The notes under the pieces are model-generated. The model made no database searches. It was given only the letters and a program-made list of their open reading frames with translations, and was not told the DNA's origin. The translations under genes and the position numbers were made by a program. From CALKWS01 sp051020515 (GTDB lineage Bacteria; Actinomycetota; Actinomycetes; Actinomycetales; Beutenbergiaceae), in the NCBI RefSeq assembly GCF_051020515.1, contig NZ_CP194857.1:1860001-1924000 (forward strand): 64,000 nt of DNA, given 5' to 3'. Of this stretch, positions 25,667 to 36,186 are shown piece by piece; position 1 is the stretch's first letter, and every line of letters starts with the position of its first letter.

Positions 25667-26581
25667 TCAGTCGTCCCGGTGAACACGATCCAGCCAAGCG
25701 GTGAGCGCCGCCGTGGTCCGCTCCGGTGCTTCCTCGGGCAGGAAGTGTCCGGCGTCGGCGATCACCACTCGCCGGTAACCGGAAGCGGCCAGGTCCCGGT
25801 CCCGGTCCGCGGCCTCCACCGGCAGGAATCGGTCCGCTCCGCCGTGGATGGCCAGCACCGGCACCCGGACCGCGGCGGAGACCGCGCGCCGGAAGGCGCG
25901 TCCGTCGCTGCGGGGAGTGGAGCGCACCAGCCACCGCACCTGCTCCATCGCGGAATGGGCGGAGAAGGACAGCCGCATCGAGTCGGCGTAGATCCGCGCC
26001 TGCCCGCAGCGCCACCCCGGGGCCGACCAGTCCTCGAGAACCCGATAGGCCATGGTTCCGTGGGTCAGGGCGCGTTCGGGGAACCACGGCGCCTGCACGC
26101 GCGCCAGCCACCGGATCGTGCGCAACGGAGCCGTCCGGGCGGTGACCGCAGCCAGTCGCGCCGGGTGCGGCGCCGCCAGCGGCGCGACCGCGCGCACCAC
26201 CCCGGGTGTCAGCGACGGCATGGACCAGGCGACCTGCCCGCCCAGGCCATGACCGACGACGACGGCGCGGGCCGCGCCGAGGGAGCGGATCGCCGCGGCC
26301 ACGTCGGCGGCCAGGACCGGCAGGTCGTACCGGCCCGGAGGCTTGTCCGAGGCGCCGTACCCGCGCAGGTCCAGGGCGGCCACCCGGTAACCCCGCTCAC
26401 CTAGGGCGACGAGCTGGTGGCGCCAGGCGAACCAGTTCTGCGGAAAGCCGTGCAGCAGCACCACCAGCGGGGTGGTGCCATCATCCGGCCCGGTCAGGGC
26501 GGCGTGGATGCGGGTGCCGTTGGCCGGGATCATCCGGTGCTGCCACGGCCCTTCGCGCAGAACCAGATTGGGGTCGTTCAC
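25667..26581 (-). CDS. Alpha/beta hydrolase, epoxide hydrolase-like (EphE position)
   Basis: The protein has the hydrolase motifs VVLLHGFPQNWFAWRHQL (oxyanion HGFP), LDLRGYGASDKPPGRYD, a nucleophile elbow GHGLGGQVAW, an acid region (IHGGADRFLPVE) and a final His (ADAGHFLPEEAPE). The elbow has Gly where Asp or Ser is expected, so canonical catalysis is doubtful; I have the impression that related actinobacterial proteins share this. GTG 26581 has TAGCCT 7 nt upstream (leaderless), giving about 304 aa. It lies between crp and acs, where M. tuberculosis has ephE. Confidence 0.8.
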   Translation of the reverse strand: MNDPNLVLREGPWQHRMIPANGTRIHAALTGPDDGTTPLVVLLHGFPQNWFAWRHQLVALGERGYRVAALDLRGYGASDKPPGRYDLPVLAADVAAAIRSLGAARAVVVGHGLGGQVAWSMPSLTPGVVRAVAPLAAPHPARLAAVTARTAPLRTIRWLARVQAPWFPERALTHGTMAYRVLEDWSAPGWRCGQARIYADSMRLSFSAHSAMEQVRWLVRSTPRSDGRAFRRAVSAAVRVPVLAIHGGADRFLPVEAADRDRDLAASGYRRVVIADAGHFLPEEAPERTTAALTAWLDRVHRDD

Positions 26582-26651
26582 GCTGATCAGGCTAGTGCCG
26601 GCGGTCGGGACCGGTGGCACCGCCCGCCGGCGCGCGCAGAACGCGCCGCGG

Positions 26652-28649
<1,998 letters not shown>

Positions 28650-28760
28650 CAATCCTCCAGGCAGCCTCAATGGTGCAGATCCATCCATACCCTAAGACGA
28701 TCGGACGGCTCCGCGGTACCTGGGACCCTGGATCGGCGGCGACGGAAGCGATCCGGTGGC

Positions 28761-29849
28761 TCAGAGTGCCTCGACAGCCGCGCGGCGACGTTCCTCGCGC
28801 CTGCCCTGTCGGCGCGCGCCGTGGGAGATCACCCCGGCGAGGATCAGCACGACGCCGTAGGCCAGGATCCGCCCGGTGTTGCCGTCGGTGAGCAGGTGGT
28901 CGTAGACGTTCTGCCCGAACTGGCCCAGCCGGGTGAAGATGTCGGAGTACTCGGCCAGGAAGTCCTCCTCGACCATCTGGGGGATCGCCAGGAACGCACC
29001 GCCGATCAGGGTCGCGATGCTGCCCATGATGATCGGGCCCACCGAGGACCACCGGGCCCCGATCAGCACCACCGCCAGCAGGAGGAGCCCACCGGCGATC
29101 TCCACCAGGGCGCCGAAGTGGATGGCATCGGGCGCCACCTCGCGTGCGTTGGTCCAGCGCTCCCCACCGTCGGCGATCAGGTACCAGGCCGGCGGTGTGA
29201 ACACCAGCGTGATCAGCACGACCCACCAGTGCGCCTGGGCGCGCGAGCGCGGCGGGTCGTCCCAGTCCTGGAACGGGTCCTCCTCGTTGATCTCGGTCCG
29301 GGAGTGGCGCGCGTCGTCGGTGGCCGCGGGGGCCCGGCCGGTCCGCGCGGGCGCGGTGGCGCCCGGGGCGGGAAGGGCGGTGGTGCGCACCTCGCCCTCG
29401 GCCGGTTCCTTGTCGGCGTCACGGGAGCGCCCGAAGCGACCGAACCGGCGCTCGCGCTCTTCGCGCAGGGCGGCGTCGTCGTCGCGGGTCGGGGACGCGG
29501 CCGGTACGGCCATCGTGGCCTCGTCCTCGGTTGAGCGGCCGGTGTAGTCGCCGTTCCCGCTTCCTGCGTCACCGGTCGAGTGGGCACCCGGGTCGGCCTC
29601 GGCGTCGGTGGCGGACCGATCGACGTCAGGACGCTCGGACGAGGAACTCATGGCCGTCGTGGGTTCGGCGTCGCCCGGTTCGCTCCAGGAGTTCCCGGTG
29701 CTGCCGGTGCCCTCGGCAGGGGCGGGGCCGGGCAGCGGCCCGGGGGAGACTTCCTCGCCCGCCGCGGCGCCGGGTGCCTCATCGGAGGTGACGGGCTCGG
29801 CGTCATCACCTTGGTCGCGTGCCTCGTCATGGCGCGGGTCAGTGCTCAC
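28761..29849 (-). CDS. Acidic-linker multi-pass membrane protein, unknown function
   Basis: The 362-aa protein has a roughly 200-residue N-terminal region that is Asp/Glu/Pro/Ala-rich and probably disordered. A C-terminal membrane domain has four hydrophobic segments: WWVVLITLVFTPPAWYLIA, ALVEIAGGLLLLAVVLIG, VGPIIMGSIATLIGGAFLAI and ILAYGVVLILAGVISHGA. It ends in a basic tail (RRQGRREERRR). The start is the GTG at 29849 with GGAGG 8 nt upstream. I do not recognise the family. Confidence 0.7.
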   Translation of the reverse strand: MSTDPRHDEARDQGDDAEPVTSDEAPGAAAGEEVSPGPLPGPAPAEGTGSTGNSWSEPGDAEPTTAMSSSSERPDVDRSATDAEADPGAHSTGDAGSGNGDYTGRSTEDEATMAVPAASPTRDDDAALREERERRFGRFGRSRDADKEPAEGEVRTTALPAPGATAPARTGRAPAATDDARHSRTEINEEDPFQDWDDPPRSRAQAHWWVVLITLVFTPPAWYLIADGGERWTNAREVAPDAIHFGALVEIAGGLLLLAVVLIGARWSSVGPIIMGSIATLIGGAFLAIPQMVEEDFLAEYSDIFTRLGQFGQNVYDHLLTDGNTGRILAYGVVLILAGVISHGARRQGRREERRRAAVEAL

Positions 29850-30367
29850 AATGCCTCCAGGTTGATCCGGATGCGTTCACCGTAGCGATCCGATGCCGGC
29901 CGCGCCCCCGGGCGCGCCGGAGGTGTCCAATCCGCCCTACGCACAACGACGACGCCCGGGGGGGGCGCCGTCGTCGCCTTCATCGTGCCGGTGAGGTATC
30001 AAGCGTGCTCATCTCGTATGGGTCGCTACGGGACTTGCCCGTTCGCCCGGTCCTATGCGTGGACTGATCGCGCGTGGGTTCTCACTGCCCGATGGAGTTG
30101 TCCTTCCTTTGTACCCCGTTATCGGCCCGAGCGCGAGTGGTTCGGCGGATCTATCCGCGTGCTGGTCTCATCTTGTGGGCACTGCGCTGGACACCGCCGG
30201 CGAACTGCGCGTGCGCGAGAGCGGTGCTCCGATGCGGTGCTTGTCCACAGCGACTGTGCTTCGGGGGCGGCGTCCACAGCGTGCCCCGGCGGCCGTGCTG
30301 CGGGAGGGCGTGGTCGGCACGCTGAGAGGGCCCGAAGGGCGTTGGCCGAGCAGGGAGGCGGAGCGGG
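29850..30367. other. Intergenic region upstream of the Tad locus
   Basis: About 520 bp separate two divergent genes. A GC-rich hairpin with GACGACG (29948-29954) and CGTCGTC (29969-29975) is present, and TTGCCC near 30037 with TATGCG near 30055 could be a promoter for the Tad genes. Open frames here look noncoding. Confidence 0.35.
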
Positions 30368-31445
30368 ATGGATCGGGACCACGACCGGCAGGAGAGCGAG
30401 CCCGACGCACCGCCGGTGGCGCTGCGGTCGGCTGATCCGGCGCTGATCGAACAGGTCCGGGCGATCGGGGAGTTGCTGCAGGTGGCGATCCTCATCTGTC
30501 CGCCCGGTGCGCCCGCGCCCCGTGCCCGGCTGCTGTTGGAGGACGCCACACAAGCGGTTCCGTCCCACCCGTCCTGGGGTGCCTCCGTGCTCCCGGTGAT
30601 GGCCGGGGATGGGGAGGCCCCCGATCGTGGTGGCCGGTCCGGGGGTGGGCCCGACGGCGGGAGTCGGCACGGGATCCTGCGGCTGCCCCGGCAGGGGGAG
30701 GAGCTGCTGCGGCGGATCCGTGCCGCTGCCCGGATTCGGCAGGCCGTGGTGGTGGGGGGTGGTGGGTGCGCGGGGTGGTGTGGGTGCCTCCAGCCTGGCT
30801 GCGGTACTGGCTCGGGCCGCAGCCGCCGACCGGGCCCGCACCGCCCTGGTCGACCTGGATGCCGTGGGCGCCGGAGTGGACCTGCTGCTCGGTATCGAGG
30901 ATGAGCCGGGCGTGCGCTGGGCGGACCTGACCGCCCCGGAGGGGGACTATGACAGCCAGCAGTTGACCGCCGCCCTGCCGACCTGGCACTCGGCCCGGGT
31001 GTTGTCGGCGGACTGGCGCGGGGGAGTGCCGGCCCCCACCGGCGATGCGGTGCTGCAGGCCCTGTGGGGGGACCTGGATGTGATGGTGCTGGACATCGCC
31101 CGCCACGACGGCTGGCACCGCTGGTCCCGGATGTGCGATGCCGTGGTGCTGCTGGCCGGTTGCGACGTGATCTCGGCGGCCGGGGTGCAAAGCACCCGGA
31201 GGGCGCTGGGGGCCGGTGCGGTGCACCTGGTGGTGCGCGGGCCCTCCCCGGGCGGCCTGACCGCTGCCGAGATCGCGCAAGCCTGCGATGTGCCCCTGGC
31301 GGCACAGATGCGCCCGGAACGGGCACTTGCCGCCGGCCTGGAACGAGGAGTCGCGCCGGGTGATCACGGCAACGGGCCGCTGATGCGGACCGGACGTGCG
31401 CTGGCCGTCGCCCTCGACCTGACCGGCCGGAGACGCGCCGCATGA
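30368..31445 (+). CDS. ssd: CpaE-like / septum site-determining protein of the Tad locus (apparent frameshift near 30760)
   Basis: The N-terminal third (ADPALIEQVRAIGELLQVAILI) resembles the receiver-like domain of CpaE/Ssd. After a frame break near 30750-30765 the MinD/ParA-like ATPase domain follows: GARGGVGASSLAAVLARAA as a deviant Walker A lacking the usual lysines, TALVDLDAVGAGVDLLLG and DLDVMVLDIARHD. The C-terminus ends at 31445 and overlaps tadA (ATGA). In the actinobacterial order (ssd-tadA-tadB-tadC-DUF4244-tadE-tadG) it is the first gene. It probably helps to place the pilus machinery. Confidence 0.8.
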
Positions 31446-32637
31446 CTGCGGGGGCGCTGCCCGCCGGTGCCCGTGGGGCACGCGGACGACTCGGAAGCCC
31501 GGTCCTCGCTGGCGCGAATCCGCACGCACCTGGCTGCCGCCGGAACCGGCGCACAGTCGGTGACCACGGCCGTGCGATCGGTGCCGGGGTTGCGCTCGGA
31601 CCACCAGCGCTGGCACCTGGCCAGATCGGCTCACCAGGACGTGGCCGGCGCAGGGGTGTTGCAGCCGCTCCTGGATGATCCGGAGGTAACCGACGTCCTG
31701 GTCAACGGTCCCGGTCAGGTCTGGCTGGACCGGGGTGCCGGACTGCGGCCGGTGGACGTGCCGGGGCTGGGACCGGTGCGCGCGCTGGCCACCCGGCTGG
31801 CGGGTGCGGCGGGGCAGCGCCTCGATGACGCCGCACCGGTGGCCGAGGGCAGGTTGCCGGACGGCACCCGGCTCCACGCGGTGCTGGCGCCGCTGGCCAC
31901 CGTCGATGCGGTGATCTCGCTGCGCAGCATGCGGCGCCGGGCCCTGTCCCTGGCCGAACTACACGCGAGCAGGGGTTCGTCGATGGCATCGGCGCGCAGA
32001 TCCTGGACCAGTTGGTGCAGGTGCGGGCCAACGTCATGGTCTCCGGGGCCACCGGCGCCGGCAAGACCACCCTGCTGGCGGCGATGCTGTCCCTGGTGCC
32101 GGCCACCGAGCGGATCCTGTGCATCGAGGAGGCTGCCGAACTTATGCCCGATCATCCGCACGTGGTGCACCTGCAGGTGCGACGCTCGAACGTGCAGGGC
32201 GCCGGCGGGGTGGGACTGGACCAGTTGGTCCGTACCGCGATGCGGATGCGGCCGGACCGGCTGGTGCTGGGGGAGTGCCGGGGTGCGGAGGTCCGGGAGG
32301 TGCTCGGCGCGTTGAATACCGGCCACGACGGCGGCTGGGCGACCGTGCACGCCAACGCCGCCGGTGACGTGCCGGCCCGGCTGGTGGCGCTGGGTTCCCT
32401 GGCCGGTCTGGATCCGGCAGCGGTAGCGGTGCAGGCGGCCAGCGCCCTGGATGCGATCGTGCACCTGCGCGCCGTGACGGCAGGCGCCGTTACCTCGACC
32501 AGATCGCGGTGATGACCCTGGACTCCGCGGGCGCCATGACCTGTCCGGTGGCGATGTCGGCCGGCTCCGACGGGGCGTTCAGCCCGGGCCCCGCCTGGCC
32601 CGCGCTCGCCGCGCGCTTGGATGCCGGACCGCGATGA
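31442..32637 (+). CDS. tadA: TadA/CpaF secretion ATPase (two or three apparent frameshifts)
   Basis: This is a hexameric ATPase of the Tad/Flp (type IVc) pilus system. Recognisable parts are LLDDPEVTDVLVNGPGQVWLDRG, the arginine-rich ISLRSMRRRALSL, Walker A SGATGAGKTTLLAAML, RILCIEEAAEL (Asp box), RPDRLVLGECRGAEVREVL (Walker B) and the His box GHDGGWATVHAN. Frame breaks lie near 31968 and 32480, and a third is possible between the ATG at 31442 and the GTG at 31467. The true start is therefore uncertain. The TGA at 32635 overlaps the tadB ATG. Confidence 0.88.
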
Positions 32638-33497
32638 GCCCGGTCTGGGCGACGCTGACCGCCGGCGCGCTACCCCTGCTGCTGGTGGTGGCGGCGGCGG
32701 CCTGGACCCTGCCGGGGCGGCCGGTGGGCCGCACCGTCCGCGCCGCAGGCATGTGCGCGCGGGGTGGCCGGAGCGCCCTGGAGGGTGAGGGTCTGGACCC
32801 CGATCGCGATGGCGATCACACCCGCGGCACCGGCCGAACGCGCGGGATTGCCCGATCTGGCGGTGCCGGCCGAGCGCAGGGGTGGCGGCAGCGACTGGCG
32901 CACCGGCGCCGGCGGCCACCACCGGTGGATCTGGGTGCAGTGCTGACCGAGGTCGCTGCCCGCATCAGTGCCGGGGCCGCGCCCGGGCGGGCCTGGCAAC
33001 TGGCGCTACCGGGCCGCGTGACGATGGGGCGAGCGGGCATGGCCGACGACGGCGTGCCGGCGGCGCTGGGGGCGTTGCGGCCGGTTCCGGCGCACCCGGG
33101 CCGGCCCATCGTGTTCGGGCGGCGCCGGGCCGGCAAGGACCACGTGGCACTGATCCATCAGATCGCCGGGGCGGAGGTGGCGTGCCGGATGGCGCACACG
33201 GTGGGGGCTCCGCTGGCCCGGGTGCTCCAGGCCAGCGCGGACGGTGTGGTCGAGGCGGGCCGTGCCCGGGCAGCACGACGCACGGCGCTCGCGGCCCCGC
33301 GTGCTACCGCCCGGCTGCTGGGTTGGTTGCCCCTGGCCGGGCTGGTGCTGGGCAGCGCGTGGGGTGCCTCTCCGGCCCAGGTCCTCTTCGACGGCGGTTG
33401 GGGCAGCGCCTGCCTGGTACTGGGAGTCCTGCTGATGGCGGCGGGTCACCTCTGGTCGGCCCGACTGGTGCGTGCTGCGGAACGGGTCGGGTCGTGA
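32634..33497 (+). CDS. tadB: TadB-like type II/IV secretion system membrane protein
   Basis: The protein starts with a membrane segment (LPLLLVVAAAAWTL), then an Arg-rich stretch and a cytoplasmic GspF-like helical domain (DLGAVLTEVAARISAGAAPGRAWQLAL; IAGAEVACRMAHTVGAPLARVLQASADGVVEAGRARAAR). Two C-terminal transmembrane helices close it. Residues 40-80, an unusual Arg/Gly/Asp run, may be misread because of two compensating frame errors near 32760 and 32880; the other frame there reads more like a membrane segment. It forms the inner-membrane platform with TadC. Confidence 0.72.
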   Translation: MSPVWATLTAGALPLLLVVAAAAWTLPGRPVGRTVRAAGMCARGGRSALEGEGLDPDRDGDHTRGTGRTRGIARSGGAGRAQGWRQRLAHRRRRPPPVDLGAVLTEVAARISAGAAPGRAWQLALPGRVTMGRAGMADDGVPAALGALRPVPAHPGRPIVFGRRRAGKDHVALIHQIAGAEVACRMAHTVGAPLARVLQASADGVVEAGRARAARRTALAAPRATARLLGWLPLAGLVLGSAWGASPAQVLFDGGWGSACLVLGVLLMAAGHLWSARLVRAAERVGS

Positions 33498-34051
33498 TGA
33501 GCCCGTGGTGGGTTCCGGTGCTGCTGGTGCTGGCGGCAGCGCCGTGGGCGCTGCGACGGCCGGCACCGGCGCCCTCCACCGGCAGTGCGGGAGGTGCGGA
33601 CGGACGCCCGACGGCGGAGGACGCCCGGGTGGACGCCGCTGTTCTGGCGGACATCCTGGGCGCGGCGATCCAGGCCGGTGCCTCGATCCCGGCTTCCCTG
33701 GCGGCGCTGGGCCGGGCGGTGCCGGGCGAGCAGGGGCAGGAACTGCAGCAGGTGGCCGCGACCCTTCGCCTGGGTGGGGACTGGCCGGCGGCGTGGGCGC
33801 GGGCAGGCCAGGACCTGCAGACATTGAACCGGGCACTGCAGCCGTCCTGGACCGACGGCGTGGCGCCCGGCGGCCTGTTGCGGCACGCCGCGGCGCAGAT
33901 CCGAAGGCGCCGGGCGGAGGAGGCGCGGGAGGCCGCGGCCCGCCTGGGTGTGCGTCTGGTCCTGCCGATGGGCCTGTGCTGGCTGCCTGCGTTCGTGCTC
34001 CTGGGGTTGGCCCCGGTGCTGTTGTCCACCGGTGGTTCGCTCTGGCCCTGA
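33497..34051 (+). CDS. tadC: TadC-like type II secretion system F domain protein
   Basis: This 184-aa platform protein has an N-terminal hydrophobic helix (WWVPVLLVLAAAPWAL), a helical GspF-type domain (DAAVLADILGAAIQAGASIPASLAALG) and a C-terminal helix pair with RLVLPMGLCWLPAFVLLGLAPVLL. Its ATG overlaps the tadB TGA (TGATGA). The 165-bp gap after its stop holds no gene; it ends in a strong GGAGG for the next gene. Confidence 0.8.
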   Translation: MSPWWVPVLLVLAAAPWALRRPAPAPSTGSAGGADGRPTAEDARVDAAVLADILGAAIQAGASIPASLAALGRAVPGEQGQELQQVAATLRLGGDWPAAWARAGQDLQTLNRALQPSWTDGVAPGGLLRHAAAQIRRRRAEEAREAAARLGVRLVLPMGLCWLPAFVLLGLAPVLLSTGGSLWP

Positions 34052-34215
34052 GCCCGGTGGTTCGCCCGGACCCTGGATGGCCGCCGGTCCACAGAGCGCA
34101 GCCGCCGCGACCGGTGTCCACAACCACTCGGGCGGCCCCGGCACGGGGTGGGCACGGCATCCCACAGTGGGTGCACCGCACCCGCCGACCGTGTGGGTGC
34201 AGGAGGGAGAGAACC

Positions 34216-34425
34216 ATGGCCGAAACCCACGTCGGGGCCGAGCTCCGGCGCCGGTGGTCGGCGGTGCGACGCACCACCGATGCCGGGATGGCCACCGCTG
34301 AGTACGCCATCGCCACCCTGGCGGCGGCTGCGTTCGCCGGGGTGCTGCTACTGATCCTGCGTTCCGATGAGGTGCGCGGATTCCTGATGGGCATCATCCG
34401 GCAAGCGCTCTCGGTGGCGGGCTGA
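34216..34425 (+). CDS. DUF4244 protein, probable Flp-type pilin
   Basis: The 69-aa protein has a basic N-terminus, then DAGMATAEYAIATLAAAAFAGVLL and a short amphipathic tail. If cut after the Gly of DAG, Glu is at +5 and Tyr at +6, the prepilin rule for Flp pilins. The hydrophobic helix that follows completes the class III signal. A GGAGG lies 9 nt before ATG 34216. Within the Tad operon, this is the best candidate for the structural pilin. Confidence 0.75.
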   Translation: MAETHVGAELRRRWSAVRRTTDAGMATAEYAIATLAAAAFAGVLLLILRSDEVRGFLMGIIRQALSVAG

Positions 34426-34428
34426 CCC

Positions 34429-34788
34429 ATGGCCCACCACCGACGAGCAGCGCAGCGGGGTTCGGTGACCGCCGAGCTCGCGTTGTGCCTGCCGGCAGTG
34501 CTCCTGGTGCTGTTGTTGGTGGTGACCCTGGGGGCGGCGTCCGTGGCGCAGTTGCGTTGCACGGACGCCGCTCGCGCCGGGGCCCGGGCGGCAGCCCTCG
34601 GGCACAGCCAGGCCGAGGTGCACCGGATCGTGGCAGACCGGGCAGGTGACGGCGCCGCGGTGCGGATCGATGCCGGCCCGGAGTGGGTTCGGGTGCAGGT
34701 CAGCCGGCCCCTGGTGAGCCAGTGGTGGGGAACCTGGCGCATCAGTGCGGAGTTCTCCGCCGTCCCCGAACCCAGCGCCGAACCGTGA
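34429..34788 (+). CDS. tadE: TadE-like pseudopilin
   Basis: The 119-aa protein starts with a basic segment ending RRAAQRG, then SVTAELALCLPAVLLVLLLVV, which fits the TadE prepilin signal (Gly before the cut, Glu at +5). The rest (AQLRCTDAARAGARAAALG) is the usual TadE helix extension. It starts 3 bp after the DUF4244 stop and its TGA overlaps the next GTG. No prepilin peptidase gene is seen in the cluster, so the peptidase must be elsewhere. Confidence 0.82.
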   Translation: MAHHRRAAQRGSVTAELALCLPAVLLVLLLVVTLGAASVAQLRCTDAARAGARAAALGHSQAEVHRIVADRAGDGAAVRIDAGPEWVRVQVSRPLVSQWWGTWRISAEFSAVPEPSAEP

Positions 34789-35320
34789 CCGCCGCGCAGG
34801 GCCGGCAGGGATCAGCGGCGCACCCCGGACCGGAGGGGGCCCGCCTGGTCCGGGCGGAACGTGCTCGGGCAGGGCCGGGCCGAGGCGACCGGGGCTCGGT
34901 GACCGTGCTGATGCTCGGGGTGATCTCCGTGGCCCTGGTCCTGGCCCTCGGCCTCGGCGCCCTGTGCCCCGGTCCACCAACGCCCAGGCCCGGGCGCAGG
35001 GCGCTGCCGATCTGGCCGCGCTGGCCGCCGCGCACGAGTACGCCCGCAGTGGCGTGCCCGGGTGCCCGGTGGCTGCCCGTGTGGCGGCTCGGCACCAGGT
35101 GCAACTGACCGAGTGCCGGGCCGTGGGACCCCTCGTACAGGTCCATGTGGTGGTGTCCCTCCAGCCGCTGCCGGGATGGCGAACCAGTGCTCACGCCGGG
35201 GCGCGGGCGGGACCGGTCGGCATCGACCCGGGCGGCGCACGCGCCACCTCCCGCCTCCCGCGCGGTTCACCCCACCTCCCGGCGCCTGCGAGCCTTCTGC
35301 GACAGGTCCGCCCTTTGTGA
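34785..35320 (+). CDS. TadE/TadG-like protein of the helicase/secretion neighbourhood (apparent frameshift near 34970)
   Basis: The N-terminus ends GDRGSVTVLMLGVISVALVLALGLGAL, a membrane anchor that lacks the +5 Glu of true pseudopilins. After a frame break near 34965-34975 comes STNAQARAQGAADLAALAAAHEYA, the conserved Flp-locus TadG-type segment. It corresponds by order to Rv3654c. The GTG start at 34785 overlaps the tadE stop. The exact C-terminal end (35320) depends on the repaired frame. Confidence 0.7.
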
Positions 35321-35344
35321 CAGGCCCTCGCCGGCTCCTGCAGA

Positions 35345-36102
35345 ATGGATGGTTTCGACCACGGCGGGAGGCCAGCCATCGACCAGGAAGGCAACAGGAA
35401 GATCCGGCATGGCGATCTGGGTGAGGTCCGTCTGACCGGCGCACGTTCGCGCCTGAGCGCTGCTGCCGGCCTGACCGTGGGCGCGGTTCTGCTGGTCCTC
35501 GCGACAACAACGGTCGGGCTCGTGTTCGTTCCCGGCCCGGGCGTCGGTCTCGACCTCACCTTGCTGTCGCGGTGGTCCTCGTCCGGTCCCGGCACGATCA
35601 CCGCCGCCGGCATGCTCTCAGGCCTGGCGGACCGGTGGGTCTCGGTGGCGCTGACCGTGGTCGTGGTGGGCGTGTTGTGGTGGCGGACCCGGCGACCCGA
35701 CCTGCCTGCGGTCGCGCTGCTGGCGCTCGCAGGCGGGGCGGTGCTGATGGCGGTGACCAAACTCCTGGTCGACCGGCAACGGCCGGGGGAGGCGGCAGAG
35801 ACCGCCACGTTCTCCGCTTTCCCTTCCGGTCACGCAACCCGGGCGATGGTGCTCGGGTTGCTGCTGGCCTGGTTGCTGGTGCGGTGGCGGCGTAGTTGGC
35901 GGCGGTTCCTCCTCGCCGCGGGAGTCCTGGCCCTGGCGGTGGGGGTCGGACTCACTCGAGTGGTCTGGCGATGCACTGGCCCACCGATGTGGTCGGAGGC
36001 TGGATGCTCGGGGCGGCCTGGTTCGCGGTGGTGCTCCTCGTGCTACGACCGGCCTGCACGGGCCCGCCCCGGGCCGGCCGGCACCCAGCCGCAGCCGGCT
36101 GA
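35345..36102 (+). CDS. PAP2 family phosphatase (apparent frameshift near 35968)
   Basis: This membrane phosphatase shows the three PAP2 motifs: KLLVDRQRP, FPSGHATRA and, after a frame break near 35960-35970, HWPTDVVGGWMLG. Five or six hydrophobic segments surround them. With the break repaired the protein is about 252 aa and ends RPACTGPPRAGRHPAAAG. It probably dephosphorylates lipid phosphates such as undecaprenyl pyrophosphate or phosphatidate at the outer face of the membrane. The start may be further in than the ATG at 35345. Confidence 0.82.
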
Positions 36103-36186
36103 GGCTGCCTGCTCCGGCGCTGCGGACCAGTGGATTGCGAGGCGCTCGCCACCCACCGCCGTCGGGTCCCTGAGACAATCACTCAG

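Noticed and set aside
29945..29976. Intrinsic terminator near 29.96 kb
   Set aside because: The GACGACG/CGTCGTC hairpin has a G-rich loop but lies between divergent genes where no transcript end is expected; kept only as a note in the intergenic entry.
30055..30435. Possible small gene upstream of ssd
   Set aside because: Arg/Gly/Pro-rich translation in changing composition, no ribosome-binding site or conserved motif; overlaps the ssd start.
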